The notes beneath the pieces are model-generated. The model worked only from the letters and a program-made list of their open reading frames with translations, did no database searches and was not told the DNA's origin. A program made the translations under genes and the position numbers. Source: Gemmataceae bacterium (GTDB lineage Bacteria > Planctomycetota > Planctomycetia > Gemmatales > Gemmataceae). Taken from it: DNA of 14,569 bases. This document shows positions 6,860 to 14,569 of this stretch, piece by piece. The number at the start of each line of letters is the position of its first letter. Within the stretch, counting starts at the first letter, position 1. The stretch covers positions 1-14,569 of the forward strand of contig SIAL01000038.1 of the NCBI GenBank assembly GCA_009691815.1. The letters run 5' to 3'.

Positions 6860-9043
6860 TTAACGCCCTAACAAGATGTCTCGGATACTGTCTTCCGGGT
6901 CCAAATTTTGCCGCACTTTAACAATATCCAAACCTTCGACCAGCGGGAAACTAGCATGGAACCAACGCACACCGTCCCCCCAAACCAAAAACTTCAGCTT
7001 GCCACGAATGGGTGGCTCCCCTTCCCGATTGGCTCGGTATTTTTTGTCGATTTGTCGGCGAATCATCTCCACAAATCGCTTGGCGCCTTCTTCCGTTTCC
7101 AAGTCTTGCCCGGGAATCTGCAATCCTTCCGGCTGCATCACCAAGCCTTTCGCCCGACATTCCACATAAATCGTGTATTCCCTCTCCCCCTCTAGGCGGC
7201 CAATCCGGAGAGGTCGTGGTTCTGGCTTTTCGCCGGAATCCACCCTAGGCAGCGGGATCATAACCCGAGCAAAGGGATTGGGTGGATCCCCATCAGGTTG
7301 TCCTCCAGAAGCTCCCCCAGCGTTTGTTGAATCCCGTTTACCTGGATCTTTCGGCGCTTTTTTTTCCGCCTTGGCGAGTTCTTTTTGGGGTCGGTCGGGA
7401 ACCAATCGGGGATCAAAACCAGCTCCTCCACCTGCGACCAATTCCCCACCTTGGCTTGCGGTTGGAGTGGCACGATTTGCATTTCCCGGGTCCGCTAAAT
7501 TTCCCGGTTGGCCATCGGGTTTCCCCGTGGCGACACCCTGTTTCTGCGTTCCATCGGATGGAGCCGCCCCGGGTGTTCCCAGTCCTCCCGGTCCATTTCC
7601 TTGATTAGGGTTTTGGCCCAAAATTCCCTGCGGGCCAAGACTACCGGGTAGGTTTCCAGTAAGACCTTCTTGGCCGGATCCTAGATTTTGGCCCGTTAAA
7701 GTCCCCTGTCCGGCTACCGAGTTTAGCCCAGTACCCAATCCGTTTTGTCCCGGTCTTTGAATGCCCCGAATCCCCGGCAATCCAGCAGGGTCCTCAGGCT
7801 CCCCTAAGGATCCGGTTCCACCACCACCGGGGCCTCCCACAGCAACTCTGCCAGATCCACCACCGGGGCCTCCCTGACCAACGGAATTGCCGCTCATTGC
7901 GGTATTTGATCCCCTGGTTCCCGGAAGTCCGGACCCCGCCACACCCTCATCATTTGGGTTATCCGAACCGATGCCTGTTCCCAATCCGGGTGTTCTCCCA
8001 GACCCGCTAGAACCGGGCCTTTGATTCGAACCAACACCCTGATTCACCAAACCGGAAGATTGGTTGCCCATGCCATAACCCGTGCCATTTCCCATACCAA
8101 GCCTCGGAAGAGTCTGGGTTTGGCCTTTCACCAACCTGGCATCATCCGGAAAATCCAGCTTCCAATCCCCATCGATCAACTCATAGCCAAAATCCACTTT
8201 GTCGGATCGCAATAGTTTTTGAAGCTTCCAATAGGATTCAATTCCCTCGGGACGAACGAGCAGCAGCAAAAAAGGAGTCGGGGGCACCGAACCATTGGGC
8301 TCCTCGTTTTCTTGAAGCAATCTTGCCCGATGGTATAACTCCTCCCGGATGGACGCCCCTTCTTCGGGCCCAAAAGCGACCACGCCGGGATGAAATACAA
8401 CTCCACCGGCGGCACATTCCACATAAATCGGCTTTCTTGATTCGCCCCGTTTGCCAAAGTAAGGGACGATGGAATACGATTCCGCGGGTTTTAATCCCCC
8501 TGCTTTAAGGTCCAAAAGGAGTTTTTTCAAAGCAACCAAGCGAGAGCTTAACTCCGCCAGTTCCCTCTCCTTTTCCGTGAGTTTTTTGAGCGCTTCTTGG
8601 CTTTCATGGCGCTCCATTTCCAAATGCTTGGTTACAGAATGATTTCGCTCTTTTTTGTTGTCTACTCGCAACCTTGATTCCCGAATCCATTTATCCAACG
8701 CCTCCCACTTGCGTTGGGTTTGCAACAACCGATTGCGAATCTCCTCTTCCTTGGACTCCAGGTTTTTTCCCTGAGAGACCAATTCATCAAACTTGCCCTT
8801 GGCGAGGGTTAATTGTTCCGCCGAAACCAATTGGGCATCTTGGTGGTTTTGTTGCAGCTTATTGATCTCCGCGATACGATCGGTTTTTTTTTCTTCAAAG
8901 GCCATGCGGTTGCGTTCGTTTGCCGCCAGTTTGGCCCGTCGATCAAATACCATCAAAATAAGAATCAGCGACCCCATGGCGCACAGTAGCACCGCAAGGA
9001 ATGGAAAGGTGGAAACCTCAAGTTTATTGCGGGGACGCCTCAT
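6860..9043 (-). CDS. Large single-TM motor partner with coiled coil, Gly-rich linker and duplicated domain
   Basis: A 727-aa protein, second gene of the operon. A short basic N-terminus leads into one TM helix at about 13-33 (FPFLAVLLCAMGSLILILMV). Its placement and sequence style resemble the ExbD/TolR anchor, but the aspartate position is taken by Ala17. Residues about 36-180 are a long charged coiled coil. Domain A (about 206-300) starts IYVECAAGGVVFHPG. A Gly/Asn/Gln/Ser-rich, probably disordered linker covers about 315-545. A lysine-rich stretch covers 553-570. Domain B (about 624-712) starts IYVECRAKGLVMQPEG, so A and B look like duplicates. The start overlaps the stop of the upstream channel gene by 4 bp (ATGA, 9040-9043), so it is coupled to it. 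Family recognition rests on the TM segment and neighbours; I know no function for the soluble domains. Confidence 0.7.
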   Translation of the reverse strand: MRRPRNKLEVSTFPFLAVLLCAMGSLILILMVFDRRAKLAANERNRMAFEEKKTDRIAEINKLQQNHQDAQLVSAEQLTLAKGKFDELVSQGKNLESKEEEIRNRLLQTQRKWEALDKWIRESRLRVDNKKERNHSVTKHLEMERHESQEALKKLTEKERELAELSSRLVALKKLLLDLKAGGLKPAESYSIVPYFGKRGESRKPIYVECAAGGVVFHPGVVAFGPEEGASIREELYHRARLLQENEEPNGSVPPTPFLLLLVRPEGIESYWKLQKLLRSDKVDFGYELIDGDWKLDFPDDARLVKGQTQTLPRLGMGNGTGYGMGNQSSGLVNQGVGSNQRPGSSGSGRTPGLGTGIGSDNPNDEGVAGSGLPGTRGSNTAMSGNSVGQGGPGGGSGRVAVGGPGGGGTGSLGEPEDPAGLPGIRGIQRPGQNGLGTGLNSVAGQGTLTGQNLGSGQEGLTGNLPGSLGPQGILGQNPNQGNGPGGLGTPGAAPSDGTQKQGVATGKPDGQPGNLADPGNANRATPTASQGGELVAGGGAGFDPRLVPDRPQKELAKAEKKAPKDPGKRDSTNAGGASGGQPDGDPPNPFARVMIPLPRVDSGEKPEPRPLRIGRLEGEREYTIYVECRAKGLVMQPEGLQIPGQDLETEEGAKRFVEMIRRQIDKKYRANREGEPPIRGKLKFLVWGDGVRWFHASFPLVEGLDIVKVRQNLDPEDSIRDILLGR
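7821..7874 (-). repeat. Two identical 18-bp direct repeats in the Gly-rich coding region
   Basis: The 18-bp string CCACCACCGGGGCCTCCC occurs at 7821-7838 and again at 7857-7874. On the coding (minus) strand it encodes GGPGGG-type residues of the linker of the 727-aa protein. The copies are 36 bp apart, a multiple of three, so gain or loss would keep frame. This fits expansion of the low-complexity linker by slippage. Confidence 0.75.
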
Positions 9044-10377
9044 GCCACCTGCTGTCCTGAAAGCCTTGAAACGGCAGGGCCTCGATTGGCTTCATGGGAT
9101 CCATGCCAATCCGCCCCGATATGTCCTGACCCCATTTGCCCCGCCCGTGCGGTAAGCAAATGAATGGCCCCAATGAGCGAATGCATGGCTTGATCAAAAG
9201 CCCCTGACCCCGCCAAGGAGGTCAAATTTTGTTGGAGGATCTGTTGCGTGTGCAATAAACTCTGGGCAGATTGCCCCATCGACTGAATCTCGCGAATCTG
9301 CTGCAAAATGGACTGAGAAAGCTGATCCATGTGGCCGGCAAACAGATTGGCGCGCGCCGAGGCCGCCTCTTCCGCCACTTGCAACCGTTGGGACTGGGCG
9401 GTCTCTAGGGCGCCCAGCCGGTTCCCCATCTGCTCTTGCCAGGAGTTCATCCAATGTCCCATAGCCTGTGCCGATTGGCCCCGAAGTTCCCCCAACATTT
9501 GCTCGAACTGGCCACGCAATTCATGGGCGCTATTCTCGGAAAGCTGAACCAAACCCCTGCCCGCGGTGGCCAAGGCGTTTTGAATCGGCACGGGATCAAA
9601 CGGCGTTGCTTGATGGCTAGGTTGTTCCTTGCGAAGGAATCGGTTCGATAGGTGTTTGTCCACAAAACGATCGACCAACTCCATGTGGCCTTGTTCCGCC
9701 TTTTCGACCAGCAAACTGAGGAACATGGTGACCATGGTGAGCCCCAATGCCAAGGCGGTGGTGTCAAACGCCAACGCCAATCCGTCGGTGACCGAGGACA
9801 TCGATTTTTCAAGCAATTCCGGGGTGACCCCGGCAATGGCCCCGGTAATCCCCAGAACGGTTCCAAGAAATCCCAAAATGGGGACAGCCCAGGTTATAAA
9901 TCGGGTTAGGCCGTAAGAGCTGTCCTGAGTAAAGGCATCAATGTCGGAAAGCGAACGCAGCTGGTCATCAAAACCGTCGGTAGATTTCCTTTGCTTGAGA
10001 AAATCCAGAGCCGCCCCCAATCTTTGCCCCAACCAAGTATCTTTTTGCCGTGGCGTTTTCGCCAATAAAACCCCTAGCAACCGAGGTGCTTCTTCGGCCT
10101 CGGCGGGAGTACCATTCCATGGGGCTAAAAGACCTGCCCCAAGACTCGCTTTCTCACGCCGAAGTACGATCAATTTGGCCAAAAAGGCACCCATGGCCAC
10201 GCAAAACATCACAATTTCCACGCATTCCACGGGATGGGAAAAATAACGCCTTACCTCGGTTTGGGCCAAGGGAGTTTCCATTACCAACACCCAACAAAGG
10301 CCTGCCAAGGGCAATCCCAAAAGGTAGGGCATCCATGAATTGACCCTGCGTTGGGGAAGGTAGGTTTCGTCCGCCAT
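9040..10377 (-). CDS. MotA/TolQ/ExbB proton channel family protein with long helical tail
   Basis: A 445-aa first gene of the motor operon. There are four predicted TM helices: about 15-33, 50-72, 158-184 and 196-224. TM3 has the family signature VPILGFLGTVLGITGAI (165-181), with Thr173 at the conserved channel position. TM4 has LAFDTTALALGLTM (202-215), with Thr206/Thr207. These correspond to the threonines lining the proton path of TolQ/ExbB. The cytoplasmic loop between TM2 and TM3 is about 85 residues. After TM4 comes about 215 residues, largely Gln/Glu/Ala/Leu-rich and probably helical, much longer than in ExbB. The protein should form the pore that uses the proton or sodium gradient, with the two downstream single-TM proteins inside. 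Start: ATG 10377 has GGAGA 7 nt upstream. The in-frame ATG at 10416 would add 13 residues without a better site. Confidence 0.85.
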   Translation of the reverse strand: MADETYLPQRRVNSWMPYLLGLPLAGLCWVLVMETPLAQTEVRRYFSHPVECVEIVMFCVAMGAFLAKLIVLRREKASLGAGLLAPWNGTPAEAEEAPRLLGVLLAKTPRQKDTWLGQRLGAALDFLKQRKSTDGFDDQLRSLSDIDAFTQDSSYGLTRFITWAVPILGFLGTVLGITGAIAGVTPELLEKSMSSVTDGLALAFDTTALALGLTMVTMFLSLLVEKAEQGHMELVDRFVDKHLSNRFLRKEQPSHQATPFDPVPIQNALATAGRGLVQLSENSAHELRGQFEQMLGELRGQSAQAMGHWMNSWQEQMGNRLGALETAQSQRLQVAEEAASARANLFAGHMDQLSQSILQQIREIQSMGQSAQSLLHTQQILQQNLTSLAGSGAFDQAMHSLIGAIHLLTARAGQMGSGHIGADWHGSHEANRGPAVSRLSGQQVA

Positions 10378-10553
10378 GATCGATTCTCCGTTTCCTAAAA
10401 ACTCAAAATGGCCCATAACCGTGCCACCCCATTAAAAGCCAGTCGAATTGGACCAAAAAGCCCTCAATCGACCCACATTTCCATCAATTCCAAAATCCCC
10501 TTGCTATGCAATCGGCATTCGGAACAGGATAAGGGTATTGAGAGGATCTTTTT
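10378..10553. promoter_or_regulatory. Divergent intergenic region between the motor operon and the secreted protein gene
   Basis: This 176-bp gap must hold the promoter of the motor operon (leftward) and probably that of the 1059-aa protein gene (rightward). An 11-bp inverted repeat TTGC-TAT-GCAA lies at 10501-10511. TTGCTA at 10501-10506 with CAGGAT at 10525-10530 (18-bp spacing) is a weak rightward promoter candidate. GAGAGG (10540-10545) is a fair ribosome binding site for the ATG at 10554. I saw no clear leftward hexamers. Confidence 0.3.
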
Positions 10554-13500
10554 ATGCTTTGGCGTTACCGGTTGGCGCATTTTGGGGCATGTTTGGCTAC
10601 GGCCTTTGCCACCCTTTTTAGTTCGCCTCTTTTGGGCCAAACTCCCACCAATCCACCTTCCGCGGATACCCAAAATTCCATTGGCATCGAAGCGGAACAT
10701 TTTGCGACGAAGGGGCCATGGCAGGTAATCGCCAATGGTCAGGGCAATCTGATGGTGGATATCACCGGATTCAACCATATATCTGGTGAAAAGCTGTTAA
10801 GCCTTCCCGCCGATTCCCAAGGAACCGCGGAAACCCCCATTACCATCACGAAAGAAGGCAAATACCGCCTCTGGGTCCGTTACGAATATCCCGCCTTTTG
10901 CGATGCCAGTTTCGAATTGGAAATCCGGCAAGTGGGGCTTAGGCCCACCCGGTTTCCTGTGGGGACGATGACTTCCCAGCGCTATTCCTTGGGGCAACCC
11001 AAACCCAAGGCCCAACACGACCCCGCCAATGGATCGGAAGGACTTGTGGAAGAAGGGTTCACCCTCGAAGGGCTTAAACCCGGTAAAGCAACCATCCTCC
11101 TTCATGGCAAAAAAATCGAAGCCAAGACCGGTCGGGCTTCTTCCCGAAATATTGACCTGATTTGGATCACCTCGGATACAGAGGATGCTTGGCGTGGTAA
11201 ATTTGGCCGCGCCAACGGACTTTATCCCATCCTAGATGCCTTTCGCGACACCATCGGTGCCCGTTGGGAAGCCCGGGTCAAAAATCTAGGAAAGGATGCC
11301 ACATCCTACAGCATCAATCACACCTACAACCGACTCCCCTGGGGGGCAAATGAGGCCGGTTTCGCCACCGATGTCGCCGCGGCCAATTGGAGTTCGTGGT
11401 ATCCCCTTTCGCTTCAAGATACCTGCCATTTTCACATGACCACCTTCCGGTCGGGGCGCCCCGGTCCGTTTGAGTTGGAACTTCGCCCGGCACAAAAGGC
11501 CAATATTGACTCGAACCCAAAGCTTATCCATTCCTTTCAGGCCAATAATCAGGCGCGAATTTTTATTCCACCCTACCCGGACCCAACGCAAAAACCATTC
11601 ACCGCCGAAGCCAAACTTGCCGAAATTGTGAAATCCCTAAATGCCGCCGATGTCGGAGGTAAAGCCCCTACCCTGCCATTTTGTTATGGCGGATGGCTGC
11701 CCCTTGGGCAAAACGAAGACTATGGTATGCTCTACGCCAAACTTTACCAATCGATGGGATTCAGGTCATGGCACCCATCGCTTAGTGGCCCCAAGGTGAC
11801 GGAGAATCTTGCCTCCGTGGGCATTGAACCCTCCAGAACCATATCCATTTCGCAATTTCGCAATCCCCCCACCACCGCCAATATCGACCGGGCCAAAATT
11901 CGCCTCAAAAACGCCAAGCAAGACAAAAATGTCCTCTGGTTTGACTATGGTGACGAGATCGAATTCACCGAATGGATCGACTGGGTTCTACAGAATGAGC
12001 TGGAGCGGCTTAACCGAGAAAACAAGCGCCCAACGGAAAAAGAAGTCCTCACCGAAATCTGGAAAGCATGGCTCGCAAAACGGCGCAAAACGATTCCGAT
12101 CACGGAATTTTGGGTCGGGGACTGGGGCCCTTTTAATCATACCCGGATGCGGCCGGATACCTCGCCTCGAATCGCCGAGGTTAACCCAAGGCTTTATATC
12201 GATTCACAGATCTTTTATGAGGAGATCGCCATGGCTTTTGCGGCCGATGGGGCCCGAAAGGTCAAATCCGCCTTTGGCCAAGACACTCTTTGTGGTTGCA
12301 ACTGGTCCTTAAATCCCTTTTACCTTCCCTCCCTAACCAGAACCATGAAGTGGTTCAAAAGTGGGGCGGCGGATTTTGGCCGCCATTCGGGATATTTTTG
12401 GCAGGTCGGTCAAGCCGGCCCGCTGGTAAATGGCTTCATCGCCGAACATTTTCGGCAGGGACTTTCCCACCGCGATGGCGGAGTCCTTCGCCAATATGTG
12501 ATGCCCCACGCTCCGGGAAATACCGACAAAGATTTCCTCCGCACCGGCTACACCCAACTCGCACACGGGGCCACCATGCTCGATTTTTTTGGCATCGGTT
12601 TAAATGAAACCTTTACCGAAAACCACATCGACCACAGGCAATTGGGCCGATTTAAGGCGATCAAAGAACTGACCCATGCCGTCGGTTTTGTGGAAGACCT
12701 GCTCCCCGGGGCAAAACCCGTTTCCACCCGCGCCGCGATCATCGCCAGCAACTCCACGGAACGCTGGGATTTGGCACCCATAACCCGTGACCGACTTGTG
12801 GCCGAATCAAGCGGTCCCACCCTTCGTAAAATCCGCCTCCACCACCACCTCGACCGCTTGGGGCTTTGGACTGGTCTGACACTGTTGGGTTCGTCGCCTG
12901 ACATCCTCGACGAAGGGGATTGCACCCCGGAAAAATTAAAGGATTACAAGCTGGTTGTATTAGTGGGAGACAGCCTACCCCCCGAATTGTCCGTAATCCT
13001 CACCGATTGGACCTCTCAGGGAGGAACGCTTGTCGCAACCGCGGGAACCGGACGATTCGACCCTTATAAAGAGCGACAAAATACTTTTCACCCGCTCCTT
13101 GGGATCGAGTCCCGCGCCAGTGAAACCACCAACACCTACCTCCGCCCCAGACCGGACCTTCCCTTTGAAACACCCCACGATTACGCAACCGGTGAAGGTT
13201 TCAAAATCCCCTGTTTCGCCACCCGTGAACAGCTCACCCCCACTGAAAACGCCACGGTTTTGGCTCGGTCGGGAACGGACAATTCTCCCCTCTTAATCGT
13301 CACCAAAATGGATAAAGGCAAAGTTTACTATTGCGGCTTTCATCCGGGAATTGCCCTTTTATGGAAAGCCCTACAACCGCCAAAAGTCCCCGATGGTGGA
13401 CCCGGTGTTCACGCCGAGGTTACCGATTATGACTCGGCGACCCTTGATCTGCTTCGAAGCATTCTGGCCGAATCGAGCCTGCCCGCTTTGATTGAATCGG

Positions 13501-13733
13501 ATAATATTCTGATTGACAGGAGGCTTCTAAGGTCAACGGATGGGTTTTTAATCCCCCTTGCCAATTATTCCACCAAATCAAGTCCGTTTACTCTTTTAAT
13601 TCGCACCGGGTTTCCCGTAAAGCGCATTTCCAGTTCCCGCCATGGCGCCCTTTCGTTTGCGGTAACCCCAGACGGCATTAAAGTTACCCACCCCGGAACC
13701 CAAACCGGGGACATCCTGCGCCTTGACCCCTAA
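10554..13733 (+). CDS. Secreted 1059-aa protein, glycoside-hydrolase-like multi-domain architecture
   Basis: It begins with a Sec-type signal peptide (hydrophobic stretch about 9-27, likely cut near LLG-QT at 28-29). Next is a beta-rich region starting IGIEAEHFATKGPW (about 43-56) and ending NIDLIWITSD (about 199-208), which resembles carbohydrate-binding modules of secreted polysaccharide enzymes. A long central part (about 350-760) looks like an alpha/beta barrel, with acidic segments such as WFDYGDEIEFTEW (about 462-474) and EFWVGDWGPF (about 517-526). A Rossmann-like stretch YKLVVLVGDSLPPEL then TSQGGTLVATAGTG (about 797-836) resembles the glutamine-amidotransferase-like trimerisation domain of GH42-type beta-galactosidases. 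A beta-rich C-terminus ends the protein. The whole order suggests an exported glycosidase of unknown substrate. The catalytic pair is not assigned, and a non-enzymatic relative is possible. GAGAGG upstream supports ATG 10554. It is divergent from the motor operon. Confidence 0.6.
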   Translation: MLWRYRLAHFGACLATAFATLFSSPLLGQTPTNPPSADTQNSIGIEAEHFATKGPWQVIANGQGNLMVDITGFNHISGEKLLSLPADSQGTAETPITITKEGKYRLWVRYEYPAFCDASFELEIRQVGLRPTRFPVGTMTSQRYSLGQPKPKAQHDPANGSEGLVEEGFTLEGLKPGKATILLHGKKIEAKTGRASSRNIDLIWITSDTEDAWRGKFGRANGLYPILDAFRDTIGARWEARVKNLGKDATSYSINHTYNRLPWGANEAGFATDVAAANWSSWYPLSLQDTCHFHMTTFRSGRPGPFELELRPAQKANIDSNPKLIHSFQANNQARIFIPPYPDPTQKPFTAEAKLAEIVKSLNAADVGGKAPTLPFCYGGWLPLGQNEDYGMLYAKLYQSMGFRSWHPSLSGPKVTENLASVGIEPSRTISISQFRNPPTTANIDRAKIRLKNAKQDKNVLWFDYGDEIEFTEWIDWVLQNELERLNRENKRPTEKEVLTEIWKAWLAKRRKTIPITEFWVGDWGPFNHTRMRPDTSPRIAEVNPRLYIDSQIFYEEIAMAFAADGARKVKSAFGQDTLCGCNWSLNPFYLPSLTRTMKWFKSGAADFGRHSGYFWQVGQAGPLVNGFIAEHFRQGLSHRDGGVLRQYVMPHAPGNTDKDFLRTGYTQLAHGATMLDFFGIGLNETFTENHIDHRQLGRFKAIKELTHAVGFVEDLLPGAKPVSTRAAIIASNSTERWDLAPITRDRLVAESSGPTLRKIRLHHHLDRLGLWTGLTLLGSSPDILDEGDCTPEKLKDYKLVVLVGDSLPPELSVILTDWTSQGGTLVATAGTGRFDPYKERQNTFHPLLGIESRASETTNTYLRPRPDLPFETPHDYATGEGFKIPCFATREQLTPTENATVLARSGTDNSPLLIVTKMDKGKVYYCGFHPGIALLWKALQPPKVPDGGPGVHAEVTDYDSATLDLLRSILAESSLPALIESDNILIDRRLLRSTDGFLIPLANYSTKSSPFTLLIRTGFPVKRISSSRHGALSFAVTPDGIKVTHPGTQTGDILRLDP

Positions 13734-14086
13734 TGGGTTGCCAAAATGGTGGTTTGAACAGGGATAAAGGGAGCACCCACCGTTTCCCCTGTCCCGAATT
13801 TTCAGGCACACCCTTTCGGACGCATTACCACCTCTGAGATTCCTTTTCGATCCCCCTTTTTTGCCGAGGAATGGGGTATATTTTCAAAAAACCCCAGAAT
13901 CGTTTTTCATTTCGCAAACCGTTTGGCCTCCGGCCGGTGGTTGGTTTTAGGGACGATGGCAACTTTTTTCTAATCTGGCCATTTTGATGGTCCGGCTTTT
14001 TTGAACGGATTCCCCCTTTCACAATTGTCCACCGGGGTGTAGGATTGAAATGCCCCCTTCCCTTTTCCCCCCAAAGGATCCCTGTC
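13734..14086. other. 353-bp intergenic region without a recognisable gene
   Basis: No coding frame here looks convincing on either strand. It contains a hairpin, TGGGGT (13872-13877) with ACCCCA (13891-13896) around a 13-nt A/T-rich loop, with a TTTTT run at 13903-13907. This may be a weak terminator for the secreted protein gene, although it lies about 140 bp after the stop. The end holds AAAGGA (14073-14078), a good ribosome binding site for the ATG at 14087. No tRNA or riboswitch-like fold was recognised. Confidence 0.5.
13872..13907 (+). terminator. Possible weak intrinsic terminator
   Basis: A perfect 6-bp stem (TGGGGT/ACCCCA) with a 13-nt loop is followed 6 nt later by five T residues. 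Both stem and T run are short, so this is only a candidate. Confidence 0.25.
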
Positions 14087-14569
14087 ATGAATAACTATCC
14101 TGATCGCCGTGATTTCCTTCGTGTTGGTGCCGCCGCCATTCCCGCGGTTCTTGCTTCCGCATCCCTGGGCAATCCCACTCCCACAAGCCCGGCCGAAACG
14201 GCGGTGAAAGCCCTTTACGAATCCCTGAACGATGACCAAAAGAAAATCATCTGTTTTGACTGGGACCATAAGGACAAAGATCGCGGCCTTTTGCGGACCT
14301 TTGTTTCGAACAATTGGCAAATCACCAAACCTACCATTTCGGGCACTTTTTACACCAAAAAACAACAGGACCTAGTCCACGAAATCTTTAAGGGGGTCAT
14401 CAACCCCGAATGGTATCCCAAATTCCTCAAGCAACTCAAAGAGGACACCGGGGGCAAGGCGTGGGGGGCCGACCAAAGCATTGGTATTTTTGGCAAACCA
14501 GGCGCCGGGAAGTTTGAGTTCGTCATGACAGGGCGCCACATGACCTTACGGGCGGACGGCAATTCCGAA
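14087..14569 (+). CDS. DUF3500 family protein with Tat signal, C-terminal part outside window
   Basis: The frame is open for 161 codons to the right edge. The N-terminus MNNYPDRRDFLRVGAAAIPA carries a twin-arginine motif (RRDFLRV) followed by a hydrophobic stretch and a likely cleavage site near residues 24-29, so the protein should be exported folded. The mature part has ALYESLNDDQKKIICFDWDH near 41-60 and KFEFVMTGRHMTLRADG near the edge. I recognise both as DUF3500 hallmarks (the start with LxPEQ-like helix and the phrase TGRHxTLR). The family has no established reaction and is frequent in planctomycetes and other bacteria that degrade organic matter. AAAGGA 8 nt before the ATG supports this start. 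The alternative, a cofactor-binding oxidoreductase as with many Tat substrates, cannot be judged from the visible part. Confidence 0.85.
   Translation, partial: MNNYPDRRDFLRVGAAAIPAVLASASLGNPTPTSPAETAVKALYESLNDDQKKIICFDWDHKDKDRGLLRTFVSNNWQITKPTISGTFYTKKQQDLVHEIFKGVINPEWYPKFLKQLKEDTGGKAWGADQSIGIFGKPGAGKFEFVMTGRHMTLRADGNSE

Noticed and set aside
7173..7604. 143-codon Pro-rich plus-strand frame
   Set aside because: Antisense of the Gly-rich linker; Gly codons read backwards give Pro/Ala-rich shadows.
5745..10377. Zorya or Tol-Pal system
   Set aside because: No zorC/D/E, tolB or pal-like gene is in the window, and the partners lack a recognisable OmpA peptidoglycan-binding motif; only the channel family is shared.
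10378..10553. Small RNA or riboswitch in the divergent gap
   Set aside because: Only an 11-bp inverted repeat was seen; no long stem or known aptamer pattern.

Overview
The window is chromosomal DNA of moderate GC content from a bacterium that is most likely a planctomycete, probably near Gemmataceae/Gemmatales. Three things suggest this. A DUF447 protein is present, a family typical of archaea and of bacteria with tetrahydromethanopterin C1 chemistry. There is a three-gene MotA/ExbB motor operon whose two single-span partners have the planctomycete-style TM signature (FLDLVANVVG, STFPFLAVLLCAMG). A DUF3500 protein with a Tat signal is also present. The taxon call is inference from protein style; there is no rRNA in the window.

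Layout. (1) 1-548, minus: DUF447 flavoprotein-like gene, 3' end off the left edge. (2) 631-1470, plus: short-form tRNase Z-like metallo-beta-lactamase protein, divergent from DUF447. (3) 1652-3595, plus: htpG, with a tandem-repeat acidic linker, overlapping by 4 bp a histidine-phosphatase gene (3592-4257). (4) 4416-5708, plus: phosphofructokinase with pyrophosphate-type active-site residues. (5) 5745-10377, minus: a compact three-gene operon for a proton-motive-force-type membrane motor, convergent with the phosphofructokinase gene. In transcription order it has a four-TM ExbB/MotA-like channel with a long helical tail, a 727-aa single-TM partner with a Gly-rich linker, and a 359-aa single-TM partner. 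(6) 10554-13733, plus: a 1059-aa secreted protein built like a beta-galactosidase-type glycoside hydrolase, divergent from the motor operon. (7) 14087-14569, plus: N-terminal part of a Tat-exported DUF3500 protein running off the right edge.

Most genes on the left are housekeeping (tRNA maturation, chaperone, glycolysis). The most unusual unit is the motor operon. Of its two ExbD/MotB-like subunits only one has an aspartate at the expected proton-carrying position, and both seem to share a repeated extracytoplasmic domain. This suggests an asymmetric heteromeric stator whose cargo or job cannot be read from the neighbours. I saw no tRNA, rRNA, CRISPR array, insertion sequence or integrase.
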